A DNA stretch of 64,000 nucleotides from an uncultured Prevotella sp. (GCA_934215545.1 CAKQAD010000005.1:12668-76667); one strand, 5' to 3'; numbered from the stretch's first letter, positions 10,047 through 19,172 are shown. Notes: a model not told the origin generated them from the sequence alone. Translations and numbers: made by a program.

Positions 10047-10306
10047 GAATTTTGATTTTTGAATTTTGAGTTTTGAGTTGTGCGCTGCGCGCATTTTGAA
10101 TTTTGAATTATTCTCGGCTTCGCCTGCGATTATGAGTTATTCAATTTTGAATTATCGCAGTTGGCAGTTTTTGAACTGCGAATTCAAAATTCAAAACTCA
10201 AAACTCAAAATCGGCATAGCCGACAAATCATAATTCAAAATTCAAAACTCAAAATTGCAGCTCTGCTGCAACTCATAATTCAAAAATCAAAACTCAAAAC
10301 TCAATA
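10047..10306. repeat. Heptamer repeat array A, filling the sppA-lpxK gap
   Basis: The array begins at the sppA stop and runs into the lpxK ATG. The first ~110 bp repeat TTTTGAA/TTTTGAG; the last ~130 bp repeat the complement, ATTCAAA/ACTCAAA, so the whole is an imperfect inverted repeat. GC-rich mini-hairpins break the array: GCGC-TGC-GCGC, GGC-TTC-GCC, CGCAGTT..AACTGCG, CGGC-ATA-GCCG and TTGCAGC-TCT-GCTGCAA. Its core (about 10108-10190) is homologous to array B at 26078-26160. Confidence 0.9.
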
Positions 10307-11431
10307 ATGCGTACCGAAGGCGATTTCATCAAAATCAATGAGTGGCTGCTGCCACTGAGCTGGCTCTATGGCATCGGAGTGCGCATGCGCAACTGGATGT
10401 TCGACGTAGGCATGCTTAAAAGCCGCAGCTACGACACACCAATTATAGCAGTGGGCAATATCACCGTGGGCGGCTCCGGCAAAACCCCACATGTGGAATA
10501 TCTCATCAACCTGCTCCACGACAAGATGCGTGTGGCAGTGCTCTCGCGCGGCTACAAGCGCCACAGTCGTGGCTATCAGCTAGCCACGCCAGGCACCCCC
10601 ATGTCAACCATCGGCGACGAGCCCTATCAGATGAAGAGCAAATATCCCGACGTGTATGTAGCCGTCGACAAAAACCGCCAGAATGGCATCAGCCGCCTCA
10701 CCACCGACGCCGCCACCGCCGATGTCGACGTGGTGTTACTCGACGACGCCTACCAACACCGCTACGTAAAGCCAGGCATCAACATCCTGCTTGTCGACTA
10801 CCACCGTCTCATAATCTACGACAAACTGCTGCCTGCCGGACGCTTGCGCGAACAAAAGGAAGGCACACGCCGGGCCGACATAGTGATAGTGACCAAATGC
10901 CCCAAAGACCTCAAGCCAATGGAATATAGAGTACTCAAGCGGGCAATGGACCTTTACCCCTATCAAGAACTCTACTTTACCACACTCCACTACTGTGCAC
11001 TCCAGGCAGTGTTCGGCACCCGGCGCATGTCGCTTGCATCGCTGCCCGAAGGCATCAACATCCTGCTTGTCACCGGCATAGCATCGCCAAGGCAGATGAT
11101 TGAAGACCTAGCAGCCCCATCGCGCCACATCACCCCAATCACCTTTGCCGACCATCACCAGTTTACGCAAGCCGATGCCGACACCATCAACAACGCCTTC
11201 GACGCACTGCCATCGCCAAAGATAATCATCACCACCGAGAAGGACGCCACACGCCTGCAAGGCCTCGACGCCCTTTCTCCCCACACACGCAACAACCTCT
11301 ACGCCCTGCCCATAAGCATAAAATTCATGCTTGGAGGCGAGGACCACTTTAACAATAAAATAATCAGTTATGTACGAAAAAATTCAAGAAACAGCATCCT
11401 GGTTAAAAGAAAGGATGACAACAAGTCCTGA
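10307..11431 (+). CDS. lpxK: Tetraacyldisaccharide 4'-kinase LpxK
   Basis: A 374-residue inner-membrane-associated kinase that phosphorylates the 4' position of the lipid A disaccharide precursor to give lipid IVA. A membrane-associating N-terminus (LLPLSWLYGIGVRMRNW) precedes the Walker A motif GNITVGGSGKT (residues 50-60), exactly as in the family; VAVLSRGYKRHSRG and LLDDAYQHRYVKP (with the conserved DD..QH) follow. The start codon abuts a heptamer repeat array. The 3' end overlaps the next gene by 62 bp in another frame, indicating coupled translation. Confidence 0.96.
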   Translation: MRTEGDFIKINEWLLPLSWLYGIGVRMRNWMFDVGMLKSRSYDTPIIAVGNITVGGSGKTPHVEYLINLLHDKMRVAVLSRGYKRHSRGYQLATPGTPMSTIGDEPYQMKSKYPDVYVAVDKNRQNGISRLTTDAATADVDVVLLDDAYQHRYVKPGINILLVDYHRLIIYDKLLPAGRLREQKEGTRRADIVIVTKCPKDLKPMEYRVLKRAMDLYPYQELYFTTLHYCALQAVFGTRRMSLASLPEGINILLVTGIASPRQMIEDLAAPSRHITPITFADHHQFTQADADTINNAFDALPSPKIIITTEKDATRLQGLDALSPHTRNNLYALPISIKFMLGGEDHFNNKIISYVRKNSRNSILVKRKDDNKS

Positions 11432-12179
11432 AACAGCCATAATCCTCGGCACAGGCCTGGGCCAGCTCGCCACAGAAATCACCGATAGTTACGAATTCTC
11501 TTATCATGACATTCCTAACTTCCCAGTATCGACCGTCGAAGGCCACTCCGGCAAGCTTATCTTTGGCAAACTCGGAGGCAAAGATATCATGGCTATGCAG
11601 GGCCGCTTCCACTACTACGAGGGCTACACGATGAAAGACGTTACATTCCCCATTCGCGTAATGTACGAGCTTGGCATCAAGACCCTCTTTGTGAGCAACG
11701 CCTCAGGTGGCATGAACCCTGATTTCAAAATCGGCGATCTGATGATCATTACTGATCATATCAACCTGTTCCCAGAACATCCATTGCGCGGCAAGAACTT
11801 CCCTACTGGTCCACGCTTCCCTGATATGCACGAAGCCTACGACCACTCACTCATTGCCGAGGCCGATCAGATTGCCAAGGAGAAGGGCATCCGTGTGATG
11901 CATGGCGTGTATGTGGGCGTTCAAGGACCTACCTTCGAGACTCCAGCCGAATATAAAATGTATCATCGCCTGGGCGGCGACGCTGTAGGCATGAGCACAG
12001 TGCCTGAAGTAATCGTGGCACACCACTGCGGCATACGCACATTCGGCATCTCTATCATTACCGACCTCGGCCTCGAAGACACACCCGTTGAGGTGTCGCA
12101 CGAAGAGGTGCAGGTGGCTGCCAACAACGCACAGCCACTCATGACGGAGATAATGCGCGAGATGATACGCAGGGCATAA
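11370..12179 (+). CDS. punA: Purine-nucleoside phosphorylase
   Basis: A 269-residue trimeric-type (PNP family 2) phosphorylase that splits purine nucleosides into base and ribose-1-phosphate for salvage. Visible blocks: ILGTGLGQLA (phosphate loop), VEGHSGKLIFGKL, MQGRFHYYEGY (phosphate/ribose contacts), VSNASGGMNPDFKIGDLMII, and FETPAEYKMYHRLGGDAVGMSTVPEVIVAHH covering the conserved Glu and Met-Ser of the active site. Length is standard. The ATG lies inside the end of lpxK (62-bp overlap), and thiL starts 27 bp downstream, so the three probably form one transcript. Confidence 0.96.
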   Translation: MYEKIQETASWLKERMTTSPETAIILGTGLGQLATEITDSYEFSYHDIPNFPVSTVEGHSGKLIFGKLGGKDIMAMQGRFHYYEGYTMKDVTFPIRVMYELGIKTLFVSNASGGMNPDFKIGDLMIITDHINLFPEHPLRGKNFPTGPRFPDMHEAYDHSLIAEADQIAKEKGIRVMHGVYVGVQGPTFETPAEYKMYHRLGGDAVGMSTVPEVIVAHHCGIRTFGISIITDLGLEDTPVEVSHEEVQVAANNAQPLMTEIMREMIRRA

Positions 12180-12206
12180 CACCACTATATTACAAACACA
12201 TAGAAA

Positions 12207-13280
12207 ATGACCGACATTTCAACACTCGGCGAGTTCGGCCTCATACGCCATCTCACCGACTCCATAAAGCCCTGCAATGAGTCGACACTGAAAGGCGTGG
12301 GCGACGACTGCGCCGTGTTGCACTATCCCAACACCGAGGTGCTTATAACAACCGACATGCTCATGGAAGGCGTGCACTTCGACCTAACCTATATCGATAT
12401 GCAACATCTCGGCTACAAGGCTGCTATGGTGAACATCAGCGACATATTTGCCATGAACGGCACACCGCGACAGCTCACCGTAAGCCTTGCCATAAGTAAG
12501 CGCTTCAAGGTGGAAGACCTCGAAATGTTCTATAGCGGACTGCGCATGGCATGCGACAAGTGGGGAGTAGATATCGTTGGTGGCGACACTACTTCATCGT
12601 ACACCGGACTGGCAATAAGCATCACATGCATCGGCGAGGCTGATAAGCACGATATAGTGTATCGCAGCGGAGCCAAAGACACCGACCTAATCTGCGTGAG
12701 TGGCGACCTCGGAGCTGCCTATATGGGACTACAACTTCTGGAGCGCGAAAAGAGTGTCTACTATCAGCAGGTAGACGAGGCACGAAAGAAGAACGACACC
12801 CGGGCACTTGAACAGCTCAAAGGCTTCCAGCCCGACTTTGCCGGAAAGGAATATCTGCTGCAACGACAGCTGCAAACCGAGGCGCGTGGCGACATTGTGG
12901 CGCGCTTGCGCGAGCTGGGCATACGCCCCACAGCAATGATGGACATCAGCGACGGGCTCTCCAGCGAGCTCATGCACATCTGCAAGGAGTCGGCATGCGG
13001 CTGCCGCATCTACGAGAAGAACCTGCCCATCGACTATCAGACGGCTCTCATGGCAGAAGAGCTTAACATGAATGTCACCACATGCGCACTCAACGGCGGC
13101 GAAGACTATGAACTGCTGTTCACCGTGCCCATCGGCGACCATGAAAAGATACAAGATCTTGAGGGTGTTAAGCTGATAGGACATATTACACGCCCTGAAC
13201 TCGGACAGATGCTCGTGACACGCGACAACCAAGAATTCCAGCTGAAAGCACAAGGCTGGAACCCGCTGGCAGCGGAATAG
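12207..13280 (+). CDS. thiL: Thiamine-monophosphate kinase ThiL
   Basis: A 357-residue cytoplasmic kinase converting thiamine phosphate to the active cofactor thiamine diphosphate with ATP. Its AIR-synthase-like fold is marked by EFGLIRHLT, GVGDDCAVLHYP (ATP/Mg aspartates), TTDMLMEGVHFDLTY, AMVNISDIFAMNG, VGGDTTSS and MDISDGLSSELMHICKES, all typical of ThiL. The chain is slightly longer than E. coli ThiL, with extra residues in the middle (LEREKSVYYQQVDEARKK), as is common in Bacteroidetes. It is the last gene of the lpxK-punA-thiL run and ends at a strong terminator. Confidence 0.96.
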   Translation: MTDISTLGEFGLIRHLTDSIKPCNESTLKGVGDDCAVLHYPNTEVLITTDMLMEGVHFDLTYIDMQHLGYKAAMVNISDIFAMNGTPRQLTVSLAISKRFKVEDLEMFYSGLRMACDKWGVDIVGGDTTSSYTGLAISITCIGEADKHDIVYRSGAKDTDLICVSGDLGAAYMGLQLLEREKSVYYQQVDEARKKNDTRALEQLKGFQPDFAGKEYLLQRQLQTEARGDIVARLRELGIRPTAMMDISDGLSSELMHICKESACGCRIYEKNLPIDYQTALMAEELNMNVTTCALNGGEDYELLFTVPIGDHEKIQDLEGVKLIGHITRPELGQMLVTRDNQEFQLKAQGWNPLAAE

Positions 13281-13314
13281 AACACACGCCACACGAGAAC
13301 ACACAAAACACATT

Positions 13315-13372
13315 AAGCGGAACACGCATGAAGCATGGAGTACACACCCATGCCATGCGTGTTCCGCTTTTT
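13315..13372 (+). terminator. Strong terminator after thiL
   Basis: A 16-bp perfect stem (13315-13330 with 13354-13369), continued after a 2-nt bulge by GCATGG/CCATGC (13333-13338 with 13348-13353), and a T-run at 13368-13372. Confidence 0.92.
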
Positions 13373-13437
13373 GTGGGGGAGGGGAAGGACAGCCACGTTT
13401 GTTGTGGGCCATATTGTTGTATTTACCGCACCATCTC

Positions 13438-15486
13438 TTACTGCCTCTTTCTAACAGCTCTAACGTGTAATGGTGTGTTTCTTGTGATGCTCGACACGGC
13501 ACCATCGGCGGTGTATTTATAGGCGGTGGTGCCTGGGTTGGTGATGGCGGTAGATGTCCAGTAGTCGCCAGCGAGATTGTCGTTCATCAGAGGCGCCTCC
13601 GTCTTAGACGGCAGATACCACACCATGTCTTCTCTCTTGAGCACGGGGGCGTAGATGATGCCGCTTGAGCCGCCACTCGTCGCATTCTTCTTGGTCACCT
13701 CGTAGGCATTCTTCTTTGCACATGCCCATGCTGCAAACTCACTGGGGTTTTCGGGCAATGTCCGGTCGGGCACGCCGCCCCATTCCTCCAGCTGGCTCAT
13801 GATGCTTGAAGCATCGTTGATGCCATCGAAGTTGTATAGCTCCCAGGTGTTGACGAGGCCGTCGGTGGTGCTTGTGGCGGTTGTTAGTTTCGGCACTTTA
13901 CTGAAGTCGATGGTCACCCTCCATGTCTGTCCGAACATTATCACTCCCGACTGCGTTATGTATTTCTTGTCGCCGAAGATTGAGAACATCAGGTGGCGGC
14001 TGGCTGTGAGAGCGTCGTTGGGCATGGTGTAGGTAATCTTCATGTTGGTGTCCCAGTTGAAGCCCCATGTGTAGTCGGCATCCTGTATGCGCTCCACGCC
14101 GATGTCGCCATTCCATGCCGGACAATACTGCCTGAACGAGAATGTGGCGGGTTCTGCGGCAGCAATGTTTTTGGGCGTGAGTGTGAGCGTGATGTTACGG
14201 TCGGTATCGCCTATGTTTTCTTTCAAAAACACATATATCTTCACGTTGCCACCCGTCTTACTTGTCAGCGTACTCGTGCCGCAATGGTGTTTCAGCCAAT
14301 AGCCATCGTCGACAAGCTTTTTCAGTGCGTCGTTCTCGAATTTCTCTACAAACGTCACGTTGTCGGGGGCGTTGGATGTCAGTGTCCATCCGTCGGCAAG
14401 ATACTGCGCTCTGATGTTGATGGGGTATATTACATAGTGAGCATCTTGCGTGGCAGGTTCGTCGACAAACTCCAACTCGTAGTAGGGCGTTATCGACAGG
14501 CGGTAGGTCACTGTTTTGCCCATGGGCCATACGGCACCATTGAGTGAGGCCGAAAGAATGCGGTCAGTATTGGAGTTATTGTCGTGAAACACCACTTCGA
14601 GCTTGCTCTCTGTACCCAGTGTTTGTGGAAGCATCATGAATGCCGCATCACCGTTGTAGAGCTGTGTGCCATCGGGCGTTGTGGCGGTGGTGTTGGCGTT
14701 GGGTGTGATGGTGTAGTCGGTGGTTTGAGGGTCGAGTGTCCATTGCGAAGCAGTCATGTCGTAGGTGCCAGTGTGGCGCACGCCAGTGATGGTAGCGCTT
14801 TTTATAGTGCCTGCCGCCATGTTGGCACTCGTCTTTATCATCACTGCGGTGCACAGATGTTTGAACTGCAATTCTACTGGGCTGATGCCTCCGCTTGTTG
14901 CTGGGCAATCGATGAATGGAGTGGCTGCCGCCATCAAGTCGTGCTGTTTGGAAGCATCGGTGGGCACGGTGTATTTTATGGTGGTATTTTCTGCAGACAC
15001 AGTAGGGTAGGTGGGCGTTTGGCTGATAATACCATCTTCTGTGGGTGCCCATGCCATGAAGCGCAGCTGGCGACTGCCCGGCCAATAGTAGGTGGCTGAT
15101 GGTTGCCACACCCCGCCTGTCTTGGTGGCAGTTTCGTTCATGTAGTAGCCACTGCCTATGGATCCATCGGTGTCTTTGAGCTGCGCCACTACCTTAAACT
15201 CGTCGTACATGGAGTGTTGCATGCTTGCGCGTGTAGCAGATCTTGTGGTTATGTCGCCGATGTCGGCATGCACGAACATGGTGTCGGCTGATGCCGCAGA
15301 GCGCAGCACATAATGCTGTGCCTCGGGTGCTGCACCGATAGCAGCGCGCGTGGGCTCGCTGCTATCGGTGGCTCCGAAGCAGATGTGCCACGACACATAT
15401 TGTGGTGTGTCGTAGAGTGTGTCGTCGCTGCTGCACGAAATGAGCAACAACGACAGAAGTGCAGCAGCAATTTTTTCTGTCTTCAT
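13438..15486 (-). CDS. Large Mfa-like fimbrial lipoprotein (probable tip or accessory pilin)
   Basis: A 682-residue lipoprotein with lipobox LISC (Cys18). The N-terminal half has fimbrillin features: an APTEDG-type loop, LQFKHLCTAVMIKTSANM and IKSATITGVRHTGTYDM, matching the strand pattern of Mfa1/FimA-like proteins. The C-terminal third ends in a WYLPSKTEAPLMND.. YWTSTA..VRAVRKRQ block, as often seen at the end of large Bacteroidetes fimbrial tip or accessory proteins. It is the last gene of a four-gene minus-strand pilus locus. Role as tip subunit is inferred from size and position; it could be another surface lipoprotein. Confidence 0.7.
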   Translation of the reverse strand: MKTEKIAAALLSLLLISCSSDDTLYDTPQYVSWHICFGATDSSEPTRAAIGAAPEAQHYVLRSAASADTMFVHADIGDITTRSATRASMQHSMYDEFKVVAQLKDTDGSIGSGYYMNETATKTGGVWQPSATYYWPGSRQLRFMAWAPTEDGIISQTPTYPTVSAENTTIKYTVPTDASKQHDLMAAATPFIDCPATSGGISPVELQFKHLCTAVMIKTSANMAAGTIKSATITGVRHTGTYDMTASQWTLDPQTTDYTITPNANTTATTPDGTQLYNGDAAFMMLPQTLGTESKLEVVFHDNNSNTDRILSASLNGAVWPMGKTVTYRLSITPYYELEFVDEPATQDAHYVIYPINIRAQYLADGWTLTSNAPDNVTFVEKFENDALKKLVDDGYWLKHHCGTSTLTSKTGGNVKIYVFLKENIGDTDRNITLTLTPKNIAAAEPATFSFRQYCPAWNGDIGVERIQDADYTWGFNWDTNMKITYTMPNDALTASRHLMFSIFGDKKYITQSGVIMFGQTWRVTIDFSKVPKLTTATSTTDGLVNTWELYNFDGINDASSIMSQLEEWGGVPDRTLPENPSEFAAWACAKKNAYEVTKKNATSGGSSGIIYAPVLKREDMVWYLPSKTEAPLMNDNLAGDYWTSTAITNPGTTAYKYTADGAVSSITRNTPLHVRAVRKRQ

Positions 15487-15592
15487 TATTCTGAGATTTG
15501 AGATGCAGCGGAGCTGCTATTTTGAGTTTTGAATTTTGAGTTTTGAAATTCATAACTGAAAAACTCAAAACTCAAAATTCAAAACTTAAAAC
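15487..15592. repeat. Heptamer repeat array C, inside the pilus locus
   Basis: The array fills the whole space between the fimbrillin stop (15593-15595) and the next gene's start (15486). On the plus strand it reads as TTTTGAG/TTTTGAA units, then CTCAAAA/TTCAAAA units, with a GCAGC-GGA-GCTGC hairpin at ~15506-15518. It is built like arrays A and B. Confidence 0.85.
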
Positions 15593-16537
15593 TTATAATA
15601 GCGTTTCGTCATTATAGTTTTCCCATCCGTTCACGCTTATATCGAATTTAATTTCGCAGAGTTCTTCGTTAGGGTTGATATTTGCGGCATTGAGTTCGGC
15701 TGCAAACTGATAGCTCTTGCCTGGCTGCATTGTGACTGGCGACATTGTGATGGTGTGGTTGTAGACGTCGGTCACTCCGTTGTGTTGGCGTGTTACCTTG
15801 AACGTCACCTGATAGGATTGTGTTGACGGAAGCATATATTTGTGGCTTGTCATTCCGCATATCTCCGACACCTGGTAGGTGATGTTGCCGAAGTCGAGCA
15901 GTGCGGGGTCGGTAGTCGTCCAGCTGATGTCGCCAAGTGAAGCGGCGAGCGTGCACACACCCTTTGTTGGAGCATTGGTTATCTTGATGTCGGTAACCTT
16001 CACTATAGAGCCATCGTTCATGCCGTTGGTGAATTTAAAGCGTGCTCGCGACAATATGTGGTTGAATGTGAGGTTCACCGGAACGGGGCATGCGCCAGCC
16101 GTTATCTCACCAAAGTCGTTGGCAGCAAACATAAGGTCTTTCATCTGGGTGTTGTCGTAGCTCATTTTGCCCCACTGCTGATAGTCTTCGGGTGCTTCGT
16201 AGGTGTAGTTGGCATCGTTGGGTGCAAGCGCCGTAAAGCTATATGTATAGCCCGTTTCCCAATACACTGGTGGAGAGTAGGTCCATACGCCGGCCTGCTT
16301 GGCGATGTTCTTGGCAAGGAACGGCTTACCGATGTTTCCATCCTTCTTCATGATGCCCCAAATCTTGAAGCCCTCAAGATTGGCTGCCGTTAGGTCGGTG
16401 GCACGTGTGCTGTGATTTACGAACCCCTTGAACTCGATGGCGTTGTGGCTCTTTGCCACTTCCACTGTTTCGTCGTTGCTGCAAGATACAAACAGCGCTG
16501 CAGTTGCAGCTAAGGTAAACAAAAATGACTTTTTCAT
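15593..16537 (-). CDS. Fimbrillin family lipoprotein (probable major pilin)
   Basis: A 314-residue Mfa-like_1 protein. Signal peptide with lipobox FVSC (Cys19), then a short acidic segment and two transthyretin-like domains: AIEFKGFVNHSTRAT, YWETGYTYSFTALAPND, NLTFNHILSRARFKFTN and GKSYQFAAEL are the usual fimbrillin blocks. RAT at about residues 45-47 resembles an arginine-gingipain-type processing position, so donor-strand polymerisation after proteolysis is likely by analogy with type V pili. The C-terminal NGWENYNDETLL could act as the donor strand. Third gene of the locus; its size suits the shaft subunit. Confidence 0.82.
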   Translation of the reverse strand: MKKSFLFTLAATAALFVSCSNDETVEVAKSHNAIEFKGFVNHSTRATDLTAANLEGFKIWGIMKKDGNIGKPFLAKNIAKQAGVWTYSPPVYWETGYTYSFTALAPNDANYTYEAPEDYQQWGKMSYDNTQMKDLMFAANDFGEITAGACPVPVNLTFNHILSRARFKFTNGMNDGSIVKVTDIKITNAPTKGVCTLAASLGDISWTTTDPALLDFGNITYQVSEICGMTSHKYMLPSTQSYQVTFKVTRQHNGVTDVYNHTITMSPVTMQPGKSYQFAAELNAANINPNEELCEIKFDISVNGWENYNDETLL

Positions 16538-16656
16538 AGTTTTAAGTTTTAAAATTATTAGTTATTTCTTTTTTAGTTCTCTCATTAGCATTATTCTATT
16601 GTTAAATTTCATTCTTAGTCTTATTTCTGTGTAATCACTCCATTTTATGATGACCC

Positions 16657-17721
16657 TTATTTCAGTGTCAGCGCCACATCTTCGAATTCACCCCATCCAT
16701 CGACAGCCACATCGAAACCCGAACCGCTTTGGTTGCCGTCTTCGTCGGATATCTCTATGCCGCTAACCACTATCACTCCGCCTTGTGGCTGCTTGTTTAT
16801 CTGGTCGCTCACATCGAAGTTGAATGTGCGTATCAGTCCGTTCTTTAGTCGTACCTCCAGGTTGAGTGCATGACTGCGTGGTGTTCGGGTGGATGTGTAG
16901 AATGGACTTGGATAGTCGGGCACGCCAAACGATGTCACCAAAGCCTGTGCTCCCCATGCCATCATGCTGCAATCGTAGAGCAGGGTCGATGCCTCTGCTG
17001 CGGTGCCTGCACCCAGCAGATATACCGCTGCCGCCATTCCAGATAGCGCCCCTCGTGCCAGCGCTACATATTCCTGCCCCTTGCTAAACTCGTAGCGCAC
17101 AAGATATTTAAACACCAAGGGGTGCATCGTTATTGTCATCTCTGTGGGTGCCTCTGTGTGTTCTGCCGTATAGTTGCTGTTGTAGTTGCCATATAGCATG
17201 TCGGGCATGTTCACCGTAGGTTCGCTACTACCGCTATAGAAGGGGTTGCCTTTATAGGAAGTTCGTGTGCGAGTGCGTGTGGTGGCTTTTGCCGATGCAC
17301 ACGAGTACATATCGTCGAACACGATGTATTCGGTGTCGTTGTTGTAGAACAGGAGTTGGTGCCTTCCAGGACGCAGCCTTATTGTTTCGCCCATAGGCTC
17401 AATGTTTATCATGTCGTTGGGACCATCGGTGCAGAAGTCGTGAATGCGCAGTCCGCTTGGTATCAGTGGTCGTAGGTCGTCGTAATACATGCCGAATGAT
17501 TGCTGCCAGTAGGCATAATCGCTCCAGTTGAAGCCCTCGGCGCTGCATAGCTCCCATTCCTGCTGATAGGTGGGCACCACTTGCAACTGGCATCTGAAGG
17601 CATGTTCATCGTGGTTGAAGCACAATTCTTTGTGGTCGCAAGACGACAACACTGCAATGACAGTCGAAGCGATTGCCATTGCCAGCGCTTTAAGTCCGTA
17701 TATGTGTTGGTCCTTAGTCAT
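16657..17721 (-). CDS. DUF5119 domain-containing lipoprotein
   Basis: A 354-residue lipoprotein (lipobox VLSSC, Cys28) of the DUF5119 family, almost always found next to fimbrillin and DUF3575 genes in Prevotella and Bacteroides. Visible: CDHKELCFNHDEH just after the lipidation site (family signature), a beta-rich body (LRPGRHQLLFYNNDTEYIVFDD), a TRTRTR segment, and a C-terminal DVAVDGWGEFEDVALTLK shaped like the end of fimbrillins. Biochemical role is unknown; genomic context suggests a pilus subunit or anchor. Confidence 0.8.
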   Translation of the reverse strand: MTKDQHIYGLKALAMAIASTVIAVLSSCDHKELCFNHDEHAFRCQLQVVPTYQQEWELCSAEGFNWSDYAYWQQSFGMYYDDLRPLIPSGLRIHDFCTDGPNDMINIEPMGETIRLRPGRHQLLFYNNDTEYIVFDDMYSCASAKATTRTRTRTSYKGNPFYSGSSEPTVNMPDMLYGNYNSNYTAEHTEAPTEMTITMHPLVFKYLVRYEFSKGQEYVALARGALSGMAAAVYLLGAGTAAEASTLLYDCSMMAWGAQALVTSFGVPDYPSPFYTSTRTPRSHALNLEVRLKNGLIRTFNFDVSDQINKQPQGGVIVVSGIEISDEDGNQSGSGFDVAVDGWGEFEDVALTLK

Positions 17722-17818
17722 GTCGTCTTTTGCTTTAATTTTGTTGTTGTATTGTAGTAGCCTAAAGCTGTTGCATTGTAGTAGTTTAGAGTTATTGTAT
17801 TAGCCAAAGGCATTTCTG

Positions 17819-19108
17819 CTATAGCATCCACACCAGCGACACCTCAAGCTTTGTCGGTCCCCACCAGTTGCGGTTGGTAGTAGATTGCCACACATAGTGG
17901 CCGTCGAGTGGTGTGTATTTATAGTATCGGCCGCCCATATATCCAGCAGCAATACTCAAGTCGATGTTCAGTCGTCTGGCTATCGGCATCGAATATCCAT
18001 ATTCCGCACCATAAGAATAGTTTAGTCGGTTCCATAACGTTCCACCAGGTTCGCCAGCCATATATCCCGTTCCGCCAAACTCAAAGTCGTAGGTGAACAG
18101 CTGCGCATTAATTCCGATGTGATGCCCTTGCAGAACTCGTTTCTCAGACGCCCTTCCCAGCCATCGGCGTACTGTCAGTCCACCGCCATAGATGCGCCAG
18201 AAGCGATGTTTGCTATCGGCAGACCACCAAGCATACATCCAGTCGGCACTCACCGACCAATGCTTTGCCAGTGCCACCTCAATGCCAATGTTTGGCACCA
18301 ACAATGCATCGTAGAGCATATTCGTCTTCAGTGCCCAAGGCACCCGGTGCTTGGTGCCAGTGTTGTTAGTGAGCCGTTCGGTGTCTGCGTCAAAAGCTTT
18401 GGTCGATGCCTGTTGCTGCCTGCTGAGTGTCTCTTGTTGTTCGGGCTGGTCTATGGTGTCTGTTGTTGCCTGAAGTATAGCCTCGGTCGTTTGTTGCCTA
18501 TCGGTAGCGAGCTGTGTGCTTGCCCTTTGTTCGGCATATGTCATTGTAATGGTGGCATTGCGCAGGGCAGGGAAGAAGTGGTGTAGCATATATTGCCATG
18601 TGCGTCCGTAGTTCATATCCATGAGTCGCTTCATGCGGCTGTCGGTGAGTGCGCCCCGCTGGTAGGTATATTCAGGAGTGGCATTGATTTGGTGTAGCAC
18701 CTCGTTCTTGCGTGGCATGTCCGATTGCTCTACATATAGTGCCAGGCGTTGCCACACATCTGCATCGGCACACTTGAACACCACACTATCGGGCAGACTT
18801 ACATGTTGCCGTATGTATCGCTCCATGTTGGCACGACGATTGGCTGTGAGCCGCTTGTTTAGTTGCTGTGAACCTTCGGGCGACGCCGAACCATGGAATG
18901 TCACCGCCATGAGTTGCATGTCAGGATTGCTCTGCACTTGAGCTATGAAGTCGATAACTTCCTTCATACACGAGTCGTTGTCGGCATAGCCAAGTTCTAT
19001 GCTGCTTGATGCCACACGAAACCTTATACATGTCTGCTTTTGATATGTCTGTGCTGACATACCAATATAGCAAAATAGTATTATTATGGTGGTAATAATT
19101 CGTTTCAT
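17819..19108 (-). CDS. DUF3575 protein with OmpA-like segment
   Basis: A 429-residue outer-membrane protein. The start is set at MKRIITTIIILFCYIGMSAQ, a clean signal peptide; the in-frame extension upstream (to 19291) covers the promoter and is rejected. Residues ~60-100 (VTFHGSASPEGSQQLNKRLTANRRANMERYI) have the OmpA peptidoglycan-binding form. A linker rich in Q/T leads to the DUF3575 domain (~255-429) ending in an aromatic beta-barrel-like strand (LEVSLVWML). First gene of the pilus locus; probably an outer-membrane/peptidoglycan anchor of the system, by context. Confidence 0.8.
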   Translation of the reverse strand: MKRIITTIIILFCYIGMSAQTYQKQTCIRFRVASSSIELGYADNDSCMKEVIDFIAQVQSNPDMQLMAVTFHGSASPEGSQQLNKRLTANRRANMERYIRQHVSLPDSVVFKCADADVWQRLALYVEQSDMPRKNEVLHQINATPEYTYQRGALTDSRMKRLMDMNYGRTWQYMLHHFFPALRNATITMTYAEQRASTQLATDRQQTTEAILQATTDTIDQPEQQETLSRQQQASTKAFDADTERLTNNTGTKHRVPWALKTNMLYDALLVPNIGIEVALAKHWSVSADWMYAWWSADSKHRFWRIYGGGLTVRRWLGRASEKRVLQGHHIGINAQLFTYDFEFGGTGYMAGEPGGTLWNRLNYSYGAEYGYSMPIARRLNIDLSIAAGYMGGRYYKYTPLDGHYVWQSTTNRNWWGPTKLEVSLVWML

Positions 19109-19140
19109 GGCTACAAGTGTGGTTTTTAGTTTAGTTGAAG

Positions 19141-19172
19141 CAAATTTAGAGAATATTGTTTTATATTCCAAA
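19141..19172 (-). promoter_or_regulatory. Bacteroidetes promoter of the pilus locus
   Basis: On the minus strand, TTTG (19169-19172), 20 bp, TAAATTTG (19141-19148): a full match to the -33/-7 consensus. The transcript should start near 19134, 26 nt before the DUF3575 start codon. Confidence 0.85.

Noticed and set aside
10047..10306. Heptamer array considered as a CRISPR array
   Set aside because: Units are 7 bp and contiguous, without unique spacers, and no cas genes are present.
17746..17803. 24-bp near-tandem repeats (GTTGTATTGTAGTAG / GTTGCATTGTAGTAG) between the DUF3575 and DUF5119 genes
   Set aside because: Only two good units, low complexity, no pairing or promoter feature; probably slippage.
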